Positions 19,792 through 30,372 of a DNA stretch of 40,959 nucleotides are shown here, piece by piece. The stretch is from the NCBI GenBank assembly GCA_913774845.1, contig CAJYJO010000035.1, positions 1 through 40,959 of the forward strand, given 5' to 3'. Position 1 is the first letter of the stretch; every line of letters starts with the position of its first letter. The DNA comes from an uncultured Microbacterium sp. GTDB taxonomy: Bacteria > Actinomycetota > Actinomycetes > Actinomycetales > Microbacteriaceae. The notes below the pieces were generated by a model. The model made no database searches. It worked only from the letters and a program-made list of their open reading frames with translations, and was not told the DNA's origin. The position numbers and the translations under genes are program-made.

Positions 19792-19867
19792 GGGGGGTAC
19801 CCTTTTCGGTCGTCGACGCTCTCTGTGTGCGCGGCCGCGCCGCTACGCACAGGATGCGGGAGATCTC

Positions 19868-20890
19868 TTGCCAGGTAACGCCACCACGCACTTCGACGAT
19901 GTGGCCCTTGTTTCGGTGGCGAGCGTCCTGCCCAGCCGCGTGACGACGTCGGACGACATCGAGGAGCGCTTGGCCCCGGCGCTGCAGCGCTTGAAGCTCA
20001 AGCCCGGCCTCCTGCGCCGCGTCGCGGGGGTCAACGAACGGCGCAACTGGGCGGAGGGCGAATCCTCCGACGAGGCCACGATCGCCGCCGGCAAGCAGGC
20101 TCTCGCCGAAGCGGGCGTCGACCCCAGCGAGGTCGGCCTCATCATCAACACCTCGGTCACCCGCAAGCACCTCGAGCCCTCGGTGGCCGTGCGGCTGCAC
20201 CACGGCCTGGGACTGCCCAGCTCCGCGATCAACTTCGACGTCGCCAACGCCTGCCTCGGTTTCATCAACGGCATGAGCCTGGCGGCCGGCATGATCCAGT
20301 CGGGTCAGGTCAAGTACGCCCTCATCGTCAACGGCGAGGATGCCGACGAGATCCAGGTCAACACGATCAACCGGCTCGTGCGCGAGGACCTCGACCGCGA
20401 CGCCTTCATGCAGGAGTTCGCCTCCCTGACCCTCGGGTCGGGCGCCGCCGCCGCCGTGCTCGGCCGCGCGAGCGACCACCCGGAGGGGCACCGCATCGTC
20501 GGCGGCGTCACGCGTGCCGCGACCCAGTTCTACGACCTGTGCGTCGGCAGCGTCGACGGCATGTTCACCGACGCCAAGGCCCTGCTCAAGGGCGGCCTCG
20601 ACCTCGTGGTGTCGGCGTGGAAGGAAGCCAGGGACGAGTTCTCGTGGACGGGCATGGACCGCTACGTCACCCATCAGGTCTCCTCCGTGCACACCTCCGC
20701 GATCGTGCGCGCGGCGAAGCTCGACCGCGCCAAGGTCCCCGTCACCTACCCGCGCCTGGGCAACGTCGGACCGGCATCCATCCCGATCACCCTCGTCGAC
20801 GAGCAGAAGACGCTGCGCCGGGGCGATCGCGTCCTGCTGATGGGAGTGGGCTCCGGGCTGAACACCGGCATGCTGGAGCTGGCCTGGTGA
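19868..20890 (+). CDS. oleA: OleA, thiolase-fold long-chain acyl-CoA condensing enzyme
   Basis: A 340-residue thiolase-superfamily enzyme related to FabH. It joins two fatty acyl-CoAs head to head to give a 2-alkyl-3-ketoacid, the first step of long-chain olefin synthesis. The catalytic set is visible: Cys129 (NACLGF), Glu103 (HLEPS), His269 (VTHQVSS) and Asn299 (LGNVGPA). The Glu-Cys and His-Asn spacings equal those of Xanthomonas OleA. The start is TTG19868, preceded by GGGAGA; the nearby alternatives are no better, so the exact N-terminus is slightly uncertain. The next gene starts within its stop codon (GTGA), so the cluster is translationally coupled. Confidence 0.94.
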   Translation: MPGNATTHFDDVALVSVASVLPSRVTTSDDIEERLAPALQRLKLKPGLLRRVAGVNERRNWAEGESSDEATIAAGKQALAEAGVDPSEVGLIINTSVTRKHLEPSVAVRLHHGLGLPSSAINFDVANACLGFINGMSLAAGMIQSGQVKYALIVNGEDADEIQVNTINRLVREDLDRDAFMQEFASLTLGSGAAAAVLGRASDHPEGHRIVGGVTRAATQFYDLCVGSVDGMFTDAKALLKGGLDLVVSAWKEARDEFSWTGMDRYVTHQVSSVHTSAIVRAAKLDRAKVPVTYPRLGNVGPASIPITLVDEQKTLRRGDRVLLMGVGSGLNTGMLELAW

Positions 20891-23541
20891 GTCGCCCCCG
20901 CGTGACCGGCCCGCAGGCGACCCTCCCCCCGGCGGGGTTGCCCGGGCTCGACCCGACCCTGTCCCGTCTCGTGAGCGTCGACGGCGTCCTCGCCGACGCC
21001 GGGGCGACCCGCCTGTGGCACGTGCTCGATACCGGCGACGCCCTCGCCGAACGCGGGATCGACCCCGTCGGCACGATCGTCGCCGTGCACGGCAACCCCA
21101 CCTGGTCCTACCTCTGGCGGGCTCTCGTGTCGGCGTCGCTGGCGCGGGCCGAGGCCGGTGCGACCGCGTGGCGGGTCGTGGCCGTCGACCAGCTCGAGAT
21201 GGGCTTCTCGGAGCGCTCCCCCCTGCGGCGCACGCTCGGGCAGCGCATCGCCGACCTGGGCGCGCTCGTCGAGGAGCTCGGCATCCGGGGTCCGGTCGTG
21301 ACCATCGGTCACGACTGGGGTGGACCCGTCTCGCTCGGGTGGGCGGTCGAGAACCGCGATCGCCTCGCCGCGATCATCGCGCTCAACACCGCCGTCCACC
21401 ACCCCGACGGCGCCGAGCTGCCGTTCGCCCTGCGCGTCGCCACCGCTCGCGGCGTGCTCGCGGCCGGGACCACCGGCACCACGGCGTTCCTCGACACCAC
21501 CCTGGCCCTCGCCGACCTCGACCCCGCGGTCAAGGCCGCCTTCCGCGCGCCCTACGCGACCGTCGCCCGTCGGCGCGGCATCGGCGGCTTCGTCGCCGAC
21601 ATCCCCGCGACCCCCGACCACGAGAGCACCCCGGCCCTGCACCGCCTCTCGGCGGGGCTGCGCGAGCTCGACGTGCCGGCGCTGTTCCTGCGCGGACCCA
21701 AGGACCCCGTCTTCGGCGAGGACCACCTCGACGACCTGACCGAGCGCCTTCCGCACGCCGACGTGCACCGCTTCGAGGGCGCCGGCCACCTGATCGCCGA
21801 AGAGCGGCCCTACGCCGAGGTCGTGCTCGACTGGCTCGACGAGAAGGTCCCGGATGCCGTGGCGCCCGCACCCCGAGCACCTCGCCCGGACGCCGACCCG
21901 GCGTCCGAGGGCGACGCCCCGGGTCGCCTCTGGGACGCCCTGGAGGCGCGCCGCGACGACGACGACACCGCCGTGATCGACATGAGCACCGCCCGAGACG
22001 GCGCCCCGCTGCGGGTGAGCTGGCGTCAGCTCGCCGCCCGCGTCGACGAGCTCGCCGCCGGTCTCGACGCCTTCGGCGTCCGCGCGGGAGACCGAGTGTC
22101 GCTCCTGGTCCCGCCCGGCCCGACGCTCACGGCGGCACTGTACGCGTGCGTGCGCATCGGGGCCGTGGTGGTCGTGGCCGACCGGGGTCTCGGCATCCGG
22201 GGTCTGTCCCGCGCGGTGCGCGGTGCCGTGCCCGACGTGGTCATCGGCGAGGTCGCCGGTCTCGCCGCGGCCCGCGCGCTCGGCTGGCCGGGACGCCGGA
22301 TCTCGGCCGCCGCGCTCCCCTCCGTCACCTCCCGGGCGCTCGGTGTGGAGGCGAGCCTCTCCGACCTCGCCCGCGCGGGTCGCGGACGCTCGCTCCCGGC
22401 ACCTCCCTCAGCCGCGGCCGATGCGGCGGTGCTCTTCACCTCCGGCTCGACCGGACCGGCCAAGGGCGTCGTCTACACGCACGCCCAGCTCACGGCGTTG
22501 CGCGACACCCTCGCCGCGCACTTCGACGTCGCCGCCGACACGGGACTGGTCACCGGCTTCGCCCCCTTCGCGCTGCTGGGGCCGGCGCTCGGCACCCGCT
22601 CGGCCACCCCCGACATGGACGTCTCGGCCCCGCGCACGCTCACCGCCGTGGCCGTCGCCGCCGCGGTCCGGGCCTCCGACGCGCGGATCGTGTTCCTCTC
22701 GCCCGCCGCCGTCGCGAACGTCGTGGCGACCGCCGACGCCCTCGACGCCGACGACCGCGCGGCCCTCGCCCGCGTGCGCACCTTCCTGTCGACGGGCGCG
22801 CCGGTGGGGATCGACCTGCTGCGCCGTGCGCAGGAGCTCATGCCGAACGCCGTGGCCCACACCCCGTACGGCATGACCGAGTGCCTCCTCGTCGCCGACG
22901 TCACCCTGCCCGAGATCGAGGCCGCCGCGGGCGACCGGGGCGTGTGCGTCGGGCGCCCCTTGGGCACCGGCCAGGTCCGCATCTCCGCGATCGACGCCCA
23001 GGGCCGTTCGACGGGCGATCCGACGACGGATGCCGGCGTCACCGGCGAGATCGTCATCTCTGCGCCGCACCTCAAGCGCGGCTACTTCCGCCTCTACCTG
23101 ACCGATCGCGAGGCCCGTCGCGGCCTCGACGAGCGGTGGCACCGCACCGGAGACGTCGGACACCTCGACGCCGACGGACACCTCTGGGTCGAGGGGCGCC
23201 TCCCCCACGTCATCGCCACCGCCGGGGGCCCCGTGACCCCCGTGGGCATCGAGCAGGACGTCGAGACGGTGCCGGCCGTCTCGCGCGCCGCGGCCGTCGG
23301 CGTGGGCCCGGTGGGCGGACAGGTCGTCGTCGCGGTCGTCGAGGCCGGCTCGACGCGTCCGGGGCTGGCATCCCCCGATCTCACCGAGGAGGTGCGCGCG
23401 GCGACGTCGCAGCGCCTCGCGGCCGTGCTCGTCGTGCCGACCCTGCCGACCGACATCCGCCACAACTCCAAGATCGACCGGTCGCGCCTCGCCGCCTGGG
23501 CCGACCGCGTGCTCGCGGGCGAGAAGCCGTCGGCGCCGTGA
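20887..23541 (+). CDS. oleBC: OleBC fusion: beta-lactone decarboxylase and beta-lactone synthetase
   Basis: An 884-residue two-domain protein. Residues ~20-325 are an alpha/beta-hydrolase of the haloalkane dehalogenase type (OleB): HGNPTWSYLW at 68-77, nucleophile Asp143 in GHDWGG, catalytic His in GAGHLIAEE. A Pro/Asp-rich linker (~325-350) leads to an AMP-forming ligase-fold domain (OleC): FTSGSTGPAKGVVYTH from residue 517, PYGMTEC, and HRTGDVGHLD. OleC closes the beta-hydroxy acid to a beta-lactone with ATP and OleB removes CO2 to leave a cis-olefin. The fused form is known from actinobacteria such as Micrococcus luteus. GTG20887 overlaps the oleA stop; its own TGA overlaps the oleD GTG. 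Confidence 0.94.
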   Translation: MSRPRVTGPQATLPPAGLPGLDPTLSRLVSVDGVLADAGATRLWHVLDTGDALAERGIDPVGTIVAVHGNPTWSYLWRALVSASLARAEAGATAWRVVAVDQLEMGFSERSPLRRTLGQRIADLGALVEELGIRGPVVTIGHDWGGPVSLGWAVENRDRLAAIIALNTAVHHPDGAELPFALRVATARGVLAAGTTGTTAFLDTTLALADLDPAVKAAFRAPYATVARRRGIGGFVADIPATPDHESTPALHRLSAGLRELDVPALFLRGPKDPVFGEDHLDDLTERLPHADVHRFEGAGHLIAEERPYAEVVLDWLDEKVPDAVAPAPRAPRPDADPASEGDAPGRLWDALEARRDDDDTAVIDMSTARDGAPLRVSWRQLAARVDELAAGLDAFGVRAGDRVSLLVPPGPTLTAALYACVRIGAVVVVADRGLGIRGLSRAVRGAVPDVVIGEVAGLAAARALGWPGRRISAAALPSVTSRALGVEASLSDLARAGRGRSLPAPPSAAADAAVLFTSGSTGPAKGVVYTHAQLTALRDTLAAHFDVAADTGLVTGFAPFALLGPALGTRSATPDMDVSAPRTLTAVAVAAAVRASDARIVFLSPAAVANVVATADALDADDRAALARVRTFLSTGAPVGIDLLRRAQELMPNAVAHTPYGMTECLLVADVTLPEIEAAAGDRGVCVGRPLGTGQVRISAIDAQGRSTGDPTTDAGVTGEIVISAPHLKRGYFRLYLTDREARRGLDERWHRTGDVGHLDADGHLWVEGRLPHVIATAGGPVTPVGIEQDVETVPAVSRAAAVGVGPVGGQVVVAVVEAGSTRPGLASPDLTEEVRAATSQRLAAVLVVPTLPTDIRHNSKIDRSRLAAWADRVLAGEKPSAP

Positions 23542-24497
23542 GGGTCCTCGCCACCGGGGCGTCCGGCTTCCTCGGACGCGCGGTCGTCCGCGCCCTCCAG
23601 GACGCCGGGCACCACGTCCGCACCCTGCAGCGCCGCCCCTCCGGGGTCGACGGCGCCGAGGACCGGCTCGGCTCCGTCACGGATCCGGATGCCGTGGCCT
23701 CCGCCCTCGAAGGGATCGAGGGGATCGTGCACCTCGCGGCGAAGGTCTCGCTCGCCGGCGATCCCGCCCAGTTCCGCGCCGTGAACGTCGAGGGCACCCG
23801 CATCCTGCTCGACGCCGCCGACGCCGCAGGCGTCACGCGCATCGTGCACGTCTCCTCGCCGTCGGTCGCGCACGCCGGTCACGCCCTCGCGGGCGTCGGG
23901 GCCGAGTCCGCCGACCCCGCCGCCGCGCGCGGCGAGTACGCCCGGACCAAAGCCGAGGCCGAGCTGCTCGCGCTCTCCCGCGCGACCGGCGACACCGCCC
24001 TCGTCGCGATCCGCCCGCACCTCGTATGGGGCCCGGGTGACACGCAGCTCATCGAACGCGTCGTCGCCCGCGCACGCCGGGGCACCCTGCCCCTGCTGGA
24101 CGGGGGCACGGCGCTCATCGACTCCACGTACGTCGACAATGCGGCATCCGGGATCGTCGCCGCCCTCGACCGCGTCGACGAGGTCAGCGGCCGTGCTTAC
24201 GTGCTGACCAACGGGGAGCCGCGTCCGGTGGGCGATCTGCTCGCCGGGATCTGCCGCGCCTCGGGTGTCGCGCCGCCGCGCTTCAGCGTGCCCGCGGGGC
24301 TGGCGAAGGCCGCGGGCTCGCTCATCGAACGGGTTTGGGCGATGCGTCCCGGCCAGGACGAGCCCCCGATGACCCGCTTCCTCGCCGAGCAGCTGTCGAC
24401 CGCGCACTGGTTCGACCAGACCGCGATCCGCCGCGATCTGCACTGGACGCCGACGGTGTCGATCGACGAGGGCCTGCGGCGGCTCGCGCGCGCCTGA
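23538..24497 (+). CDS. oleD: OleD, NAD(P)H-dependent 2-alkyl-3-ketoacid reductase
   Basis: A 319-residue extended short-chain dehydrogenase. The dinucleotide-binding loop is TGASGFLG (residues ~6-13), the active-site Tyr and Lys lie in YARTK, and VHVSSPSVAH carries the serine. In the pathway it reduces the OleA product to the 2-alkyl-3-hydroxyacid used by OleC. GTG23538 overlaps the oleBC stop, so the three proteins are likely made together, as expected for the membrane-associated OleBCD assembly. The stop is followed closely by a tandem repeat and then a terminator. Confidence 0.92.
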   Translation: MRVLATGASGFLGRAVVRALQDAGHHVRTLQRRPSGVDGAEDRLGSVTDPDAVASALEGIEGIVHLAAKVSLAGDPAQFRAVNVEGTRILLDAADAAGVTRIVHVSSPSVAHAGHALAGVGAESADPAAARGEYARTKAEAELLALSRATGDTALVAIRPHLVWGPGDTQLIERVVARARRGTLPLLDGGTALIDSTYVDNAASGIVAALDRVDEVSGRAYVLTNGEPRPVGDLLAGICRASGVAPPRFSVPAGLAKAAGSLIERVWAMRPGQDEPPMTRFLAEQLSTAHWFDQTAIRRDLHWTPTVSIDEGLRRLARA

Positions 24498-24509
24498 ATT
24501 GCGTACCCG

Positions 24510-24679
24510 GCGACCCCTCGTCCCACTTCTGGCGACGCATGTCCCACAAATGGTCACCCCACGCCACCCCGACCGACCATATGTGGGACAAGGCCCGCAG
24601 CGACCCCTCGTCCCACTTCTGGCGACGCATGTCCCACAAATGGTCACCCCACGCCACCCCGACCGACCATATGTGGGAC
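24510..24679. repeat. Two-copy 80-bp tandem repeat, period 90 bp, with internal inverted repeats
   Basis: Positions 24510-24589 and 24600-24679 read the same for 80 bases. Each copy holds an inverted repeat: GTCCCACAAATGGTC (24541-24555; 24631-24645) and GACCATATGTGGGAC (24575-24589; 24665-24679), one mismatch, 19-base loop. A third GTCCCAC-NNN-TGG motif begins at 24520 and 24610, so the motif occurs six times in 160 bases. The unit is poorer in G on this strand and differs in feel from the flanking coding sequence. Both strands stay open as short reading frames, but they have no start support. It lies between oleD and katG, which converge. Confidence 0.9.
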
Positions 24680-24720
24680 GAGGTCTGCCCCAACCCATAA
24701 GCCCGGCGCCGCCACACGGC

Positions 24721-24754
24721 GGAAGGCCCGCCCCCGCGAGGGGACGGGCCTTCC
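24721..24754. terminator. Bidirectional hairpin terminator between oleD and katG
   Basis: A 15-bp stem with one mismatch (24721-24735 with 24740-24754) and a GCGA loop lies just before the katG stop and beyond the repeats. Confidence 0.82.
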
Positions 24755-24766
24755 GGATGCCGCGGC

Positions 24767-27477
<2,711 letters not shown>

Positions 27478-27483
27478 GCGATC

Positions 27484-27511
27484 AGCCTAGCCTGTTTTGA
27501 ATGAATCAAAA
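27484..27511 (-). promoter_or_regulatory. furA promoter and likely FurA operator
   Basis: The -10 box TAGGCT (27489-27484, minus strand) is six bases before ATG27477. Upstream, TTTTGA-N5-TCAAAA (27495-27511) forms an inverted repeat that stands out as the most A/T-rich site nearby. It matches the location and style of FurA sites described in mycobacteria, so autoregulation is likely. Confidence 0.72.
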
Positions 27512-27549
27512 ATGACACGCCGGGAAACGGTCGGGAACGACGGATGCCG

Positions 27550-28545
27550 TCACCCGGCCGTGAGCGTCGGCGTTCCGGCCTCGTACTCGGTGAGATCCCC
27601 CGTCTCGCCGGCCCGGGCGGCGCGGCGGCCCACCCACAGCATGTAGAACAGGAACACTCCGAGGGCGGCCGCGCCGATCGCGATCTTCACCGGCCACGGC
27701 CACTCGCGCGGGGTGACGAAGCCCTCGACGAGGCCCGACAGCGCGAGCGCGAAGACGAGCCCGACCGCGACAGTCGCGAGCGAGCGCCCCGCCGCGGCGA
27801 GCGCCGCGCCGCGCGTCCGCCGGCCGGGGGCGACCCACGCCCAGAAGATCTGCAGACCCGCGGCGGCCGCGACGAAGAGTGCCGTCAGTTCCAGCAGGCC
27901 GTGGGGAAGAATGAACTGGAAGAAGACATCGCCGCGATCGAAAGAGAACATGATCGCCGCGAGAAGCCCGACATTCTCGGCATTCCCCGCCATGACGTAG
28001 ACCGGCCAGATTCCTGTGACGCCGAACATCACGCACTGCGCCGCGAGCCACGCGTTGTTCGTCCACACCGTGGCCGCGAAGATCCCGTTCGGGTTCTCCC
28101 GGTAGTAGTCGACGAATTGCTCGTCCGCGATGTTCTGGATGTCCATCTGCGCGGCCAGATGTGCGAGCACCGCGGGATCACCCGTGATCCAGACGACCCA
28201 CAGGGTCGTGACGACGAGGAAGAACACAGCCACCGCCAGAGTCATCCAGCGCACGCGGTACAGCGCCGCCGGCAGCTGCAGGAGGAAGAAGCGGGGCAGC
28301 TGCTTCACCACGTTCTCGCGCACCCCCGTCAGTCGCAGACGGGTGCGGGCGAGCAGGATCGAGACGTGATCGCCCTGCGGCGTGCGTCCGGCGGAGGTCT
28401 TGATGTCGGCCAGGTCGGCCGAGGCTGCGCGGTACCGCGTGACGAGCTCGTCGACCTCGGCCCCGCTGAGGTGCCGTGTGCGGCCGAGGGCGTCGAGTCG
28501 CGCCCACTCGTCGCGGCGGGCGGCCGTGAGCGCGTCGAGGTCCAT
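27550..28545 (-). CDS. SpoIIM-family (stage II sporulation protein M-like) membrane protein
   Basis: A 331-residue membrane protein. After a polar ~95-residue N-terminus (LTAARRDEWARLDAL, AELVTRYRAASADLADI-like helix), five or so membrane segments fall between ~100 and 315, with the SpoIIM-type motifs NNAWLAAQCVMFGVTGIWPV and PHGLLELTALFVAAAAGLQI. This organism class does not form endospores; in actinobacteria such genes sit with RDD, MoxR and DUF58 genes, and the role is unknown. I chose ATG28545, seven bases after a TACAGT box, over an in-frame ATG at 28563 that would overlap the divergent RDD start. Confidence 0.88.
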   Translation of the reverse strand: MDLDALTAARRDEWARLDALGRTRHLSGAEVDELVTRYRAASADLADIKTSAGRTPQGDHVSILLARTRLRLTGVRENVVKQLPRFFLLQLPAALYRVRWMTLAVAVFFLVVTTLWVVWITGDPAVLAHLAAQMDIQNIADEQFVDYYRENPNGIFAATVWTNNAWLAAQCVMFGVTGIWPVYVMAGNAENVGLLAAIMFSFDRGDVFFQFILPHGLLELTALFVAAAAGLQIFWAWVAPGRRTRGAALAAAGRSLATVAVGLVFALALSGLVEGFVTPREWPWPVKIAIGAAALGVFLFYMLWVGRRAARAGETGDLTEYEAGTPTLTAG

Positions 28546-28561
28546 GTGGTCAACTGTACGC
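28546..28561. promoter_or_regulatory. 16-bp divergent promoter region, spoIIM-like and RDD genes
   Basis: Only 16 bases separate the two start codons. On the minus strand TACAGT (28558-28553) sits seven bases before ATG28545. On the plus strand a weaker TCAACT (28550-28555) sits six bases before ATG28562. The two -10 candidates overlap, so the two promoters would compete. Confidence 0.5.
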
Positions 28562-29392
28562 ATGGCTTCGTCGTCGACCCCCGGCCCCGCGGTCACCGTC
28601 GTGCAGATGGCCGCCGACGAGACGCTCACCGGCGAGGCGGTCGCCCTCGACGTGCAGCCGATCGGCTTCTTCCTCCGCGCGGTGGGCGCCCTCATCGACA
28701 TGCTCGTCGGCGTGGTGCTGCTCATCGCGGGCGCGCTCCTGCTGGGCACGATGGTCGCGAACGCCGCGCTGCCGATGTCGGCGATCGGCATCGCCTCGAT
28801 CACGCTGCTCGTGCTGGTGATGGTGGTCCTGCCCACCGCCGTCGAGACGCTCTCGCGCGGGCGCAGCCTCGGCCGCCTCGCGGTGGGCGCGCGGATCGTG
28901 CGCACCGACGGTGGAGCGGCCGGATTCCGTCAGGCCGTCATCCGCGCCCTGGTCGGCGTGCTCGAGCTGTGGTTCACCTTCGGGGCGATCGCGGCCGTCG
29001 TCGGGATCTTCACGCCGCGCGCGCAGCGTCTCGGCGACCTCCTGGCGGGCACGGCGAGCGAACGTACCCGCACGAAGCCGCTGCCCCCCGCCGCCCCCGG
29101 AGTGCCGCCGATCCTGGCGGAGTGGGCGCGCATCGCCGACGTCTCTCGCCTGCCCGACCGCCTCGCCGCCCGGGTCTCGCAGTTCGTGCGCACCGCGGAC
29201 GCACTCGATCCGGCCGCGCGCGTGCGGGTCGCGGCATCCCTCGCCGAGGCCGTGAGCCCCTTCGTGTCGCCCCTGCCGGCGACCGATCCCGAGACCTTCG
29301 TGCGCGCGGTCTCGGGCGCGCGCCGCGACCGCGAGTACCGGGCGCTGATGGGCGAGAACCGCCGCGCCGCGGCGTTGACCGAGCGGGCCTGA
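28562..29392 (+). CDS. RDD-family membrane protein
   Basis: A 276-residue protein. The RDD domain spans residues ~30-165: an AVALDVQPIGFFLRAVGALIDM entry helix (partly quoted), hydrophobic segments, SRGRSLGRLAVGARIVRTDG and PRAQRLGDLLAGT. The last ~110 residues are a soluble helical tail. RDD proteins have unknown or transport-related roles. ATG28562 lies 16 bases from the divergent spoIIM-like start. An in-frame ATG at 28607 is a possible alternative start. Confidence 0.87.
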   Translation: MASSSTPGPAVTVVQMAADETLTGEAVALDVQPIGFFLRAVGALIDMLVGVVLLIAGALLLGTMVANAALPMSAIGIASITLLVLVMVVLPTAVETLSRGRSLGRLAVGARIVRTDGGAAGFRQAVIRALVGVLELWFTFGAIAAVVGIFTPRAQRLGDLLAGTASERTRTKPLPPAAPGVPPILAEWARIADVSRLPDRLAARVSQFVRTADALDPAARVRVAASLAEAVSPFVSPLPATDPETFVRAVSGARRDREYRALMGENRRAAALTERA

Positions 29393-29395
29393 TCA

Positions 29396-29428
29396 CCGGC
29401 CGGCGACCACCCGTCGGGCGCCGGCCGG
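29396..29428. terminator. Hairpin between convergent RDD and DUF3499 genes
   Basis: A perfect 10-bp GC stem (29396-29405 with 29419-29428) and 13-base loop fall in the 50-base gap. No T run follows, so termination is likely but not certain. Confidence 0.6.
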
Positions 29429-29442
29429 ACGGGGACGGCGTG

Positions 29443-29649
29443 TCAGGCGCGCAGCGTCTCGTGACGGACGACGACCCAGCCCTTCGGCACCGACAGCCGG
29501 TCGGCGTGGATCGCGCACAGGTCGTGCGCGTGCGGATCGCCCGCGGGACCCAGGGGGCCCAGAGCGGCCATCTGGTCGCCGTAGTCGTAGGTGAGGGTGC
29601 TCATCGCCTCGCGGGCGCATCCCACCTTCGAGCAGAGTCTGTCGCGCAT
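29443..29649 (-). CDS. DUF3499 family protein
   Basis: A 68-residue actinobacterial protein of unknown function. MRDRLCSKVGC at the N-terminus and DLCAIHADRLSVPKGW place three cysteines and two histidines in the arrangement typical of DUF3499 and suggest a small zinc-binding fold. ATG29649 follows a TAGGCT box by seven bases; an in-frame ATG at 29679 is less likely. It is divergent from a metallopeptidase-family gene, the same pairing as Rv3258c-Rv3259 in Mycobacterium, close to manA and whiB2. Confidence 0.9.
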   Translation of the reverse strand: MRDRLCSKVGCAREAMSTLTYDYGDQMAALGPLGPAGDPHAHDLCAIHADRLSVPKGWVVVRHETLRA

Positions 29650-29656
29650 CGCCGCC

Positions 29657-29662
29657 AGCCTA
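29657..29662 (-). promoter_or_regulatory. Probable leaderless -10 box of the DUF3499 gene
   Basis: TAGGCT on the minus strand, seven bases before ATG29649. Confidence 0.55.
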
Positions 29663-29753
29663 GCCAGCGCTCCCGACACCGCGGCCGCGCCGCGCCGCGC
29701 ACCGACGAGGCCCGAACGCCTCGAACCGGCCGCCGGCGCGGCACGGGCGACCG

Positions 29754-29759
29754 TAGGAT
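29754..29759 (+). promoter_or_regulatory. Probable leaderless -10 box of the metallopeptidase-family gene
   Basis: TAGGAT on the plus strand, six bases before ATG29766. Confidence 0.58.
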
Positions 29760-29765
29760 GGGGTC

Positions 29766-30200
29766 ATGATGCGTCGTCGAGCCCGCGAAGCGCGACCGGT
29801 CGCCCGACCCTCGCGTCACGGCCGACACGGGCGCGAGAACCGCAGCCCGGTCGTGCGTCCGCCGCTGCCGCCCATCGACACGCGCGTCGAGCGGTTCGAC
29901 ATCGCCGTCGGCGCGGCGGCGGAGTTCCTCCGGTCGGCGTGGTCCGACCTGCGCGAGGTGTCGTTCGAGATCGGGATCATGCCGCCCGCCGCGGCCGACG
30001 GCATCCCCCGCTGGACGGTGCTGCGAGACGAGAAGCGCATCATCCTGTACCGCGTGCCGATCGAGCGTCTGGGACACCCGCACCACGACGACGACCTCCA
30101 CCGGCGGATGCAGATCGAGGGCGCCGTCTTCCGCGCGGCGGCCGAGTACCTCGATCGCGACCCCTGGGACCTCGGTCCCGAGCGCTTCCGCTTCTTCTGA
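29766..30200 (+). CDS. Metallopeptidase-family protein (DUF1025/zincin-like) without HExxH
   Basis: A 144-residue protein. A basic, disordered ~33 residues precede a domain with the actinobacterial Rv3259-like pattern (RFDIAVGAAAEFLRSAW, FEIGIMPPA, KRIILYRVPIERL). In catalytic zincins of this family an HExxH helix should follow; here the equivalent helix reads QIEGAVFRAAAEYL, with no histidine pair. It may therefore be an inactive member, as other actinobacterial relatives seem to be. The leaderless box fixes ATG29766. The 172 bases after the stop hold no gene I can support. Confidence 0.8.
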   Translation: MMRRRAREARPVARPSRHGRHGRENRSPVVRPPLPPIDTRVERFDIAVGAAAEFLRSAWSDLREVSFEIGIMPPAAADGIPRWTVLRDEKRIILYRVPIERLGHPHHDDDLHRRMQIEGAVFRAAAEYLDRDPWDLGPERFRFF

Positions 30201-30372
30201 CCCCGGCCCGGCCGCCCGATGCGCCGCGGCCAGCCGGACACGCACGATCGCTCGCACCGCCGGCGCCGCCCCCGGCCACCGATCGCTCGCGCCGCCCTGG
30301 CGCACAGGGTCAACCGCGCGGCCGGCACCCGAAGCTCAGCGCCGTCGGAGCGGCACGCGCCGCCCGGACGGC

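Noticed and set aside
24510-24679. CRISPR array
   Set aside because: Only two units exist, each 80 bp long, separated by 10 bp, with no cas genes nearby.
28545-28563. Longer start (ATG28563) for the spoIIM-like gene
   Set aside because: It would overlap the divergent RDD start and lies upstream of the TACAGT box, whereas ATG28545 has ideal spacing.
30201-30372. A small gene between the metallopeptidase-family and DUF5719 genes
   Set aside because: Frames are open only because of GC content; no start with support, and only a short direct repeat (CGATCGCTCGC twice) is visible.
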